A stretch of DNA of 14,753 bases from contig JBBDXA010000217.1 of the NCBI GenBank assembly GCA_040902585.1, forward strand, positions 1-14,753, read 5' to 3'. The translations under genes and the position numbers were made by a program. The notes under the pieces were generated by a model. The model was given only the letters and a program-made list of their open reading frames with translations. It was not told the DNA's origin and made no database searches. Numbering within the stretch: position 1 is the first letter of the stretch; each line of letters begins with the position of its first letter. Below, piece by piece: positions 14,561 through 14,753 of this stretch. Source of the stretch: JBBDXA01 sp040902585 (GTDB taxonomy: Bacteria; Planctomycetota; Phycisphaerae; Phycisphaerales; Phycisphaeraceae).

Positions 14561-14652
14561 AGGAAGGGACGAATCGGGGCGGGAAACGGCAGACATGGGC
14601 AGACGGATCGCGAGCGTCGCCCGGGAAAGGTCAACGGGGCGATCACCGGCGA

Positions 14653-14673
14653 CCGCGCGAGGAGATCGCGCGG
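14653..14673. other. GC-rich perfect hairpin
   Basis: CCGCGCGA (14653-14660) and TCGCGCGG (14666-14673) pair exactly around a GGAGA loop. No T-run follows on the plus strand. It may be an RNA structure in a leader transcript, or may arise by chance in GC-rich DNA. Confidence 0.4.
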
Positions 14674-14753
14674 CGAGGCAGATTGCCGTATATTATACTA
14701 AATCACGTGGTCCTTCACCACTCTTGATGGGTCAGTGTATTTTTATCACTTCG

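Larger units (their letters stand above)
14348..14753. other. Non-coding right end with palindromic operators
   Basis: About 400 bases upstream of the FAD oxidoreductase gene and open to the window edge. No protein gene is supported; a 74-codon plus-strand frame at 14503-14727 has no recognisable feature. The region contains the two palindromes and the tandem repeat annotated separately, C-rich TACCCCC repeats at 14460-14473, a GC-rich hairpin at 14653-14673, and an AT-rich stretch around 14686-14703 that could be a promoter for a plus-strand gene beyond the edge (weak). Confidence 0.45.

Noticed and set aside
14503..14727. Small plus-strand protein gene of 74 codons at the right end
   Set aside because: Its start lies among the operator repeats, no ribosome binding site or recognisable motif is seen, and composition looks non-coding.

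Overview
The window looks like a GC-rich chromosome segment from a planctomycete or a close PVC-type relative, probably environmental. The grounds are family content: a DUF1552 protein followed by a secreted ankyrin protein, an NHL-type beta-propeller, an exported FAD-dependent oxidoreductase with carbohydrate-binding-like flanks, and a flavinylated NosR-like membrane protein. I see no rRNA, tRNA, CRISPR array or insertion sequence. The taxonomic call is an inference from gene families, not from a marker gene.

Layout. Bases 2-427 (+) hold the 3' end of a DUF1552 gene, closely followed by an exported ankyrin-repeat protein (437-1939). An NHL beta-propeller protein with its own strong ribosome binding site follows (2107-3129) and ends at a convincing rho-independent terminator (3219-3254). 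After about 340 non-coding bases comes a five-gene plus-strand operon (3596-8100): a nucleotidyltransferase/SET fusion, a small Cys-rich exported peptide, a VKOR-DsbA disulfide oxidase, a PqqD-family protein and an HPr-kinase-like ATPase. Two of the junctions are ATGA overlaps. Convergent to it is a Wzz-like polysaccharide chain-length protein (8160-9971, minus). Upstream of that, also on the minus strand, lie a NosR-like double-FMN protein (10323-12047) and an exported FAD oxidoreductase (12044-14317), joined by another ATGA overlap. The right end (14348-14753) is non-coding, with two strong palindromes and a tandem repeat.

The exciting part is 3596-8100. The small peptide (121 residues) has a twin-arginine signal and then 12 cysteines arranged as two abutting 25-residue units with identical spacing, C-x6-C-x5-CC-x4-C-x4-C. 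That is the inhibitor-cystine-knot (knottin) arrangement seen in spider and cone-snail toxins, present twice: a predicted bacterial double knottin. The gene directly after it encodes a membrane disulfide-forming enzyme. The remaining partners (PqqD-like recognition protein, HprK-like kinase, nucleotidyltransferase carrying a SET methyltransferase domain) are the kind of proteins that act on ribosomal peptides. The leader also carries a YxxPxV motif resembling the lasso-peptide leader element bound by PqqD-like proteins. I infer a dedicated make, modify, export and fold system for a disulfide-rich secreted peptide. No lasso cyclase, leader protease or dedicated ABC transporter is present in the window, so this is not a known lasso or lanthipeptide cluster. 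The neighbouring Wzz-like gene leaves open a link with surface polysaccharide.

The minus-strand pair at 10323-14317 looks like a separate redox module: quinol-side electrons passed through a NosR-like Fe-S/FMN protein to, or from, an exported flavoenzyme.
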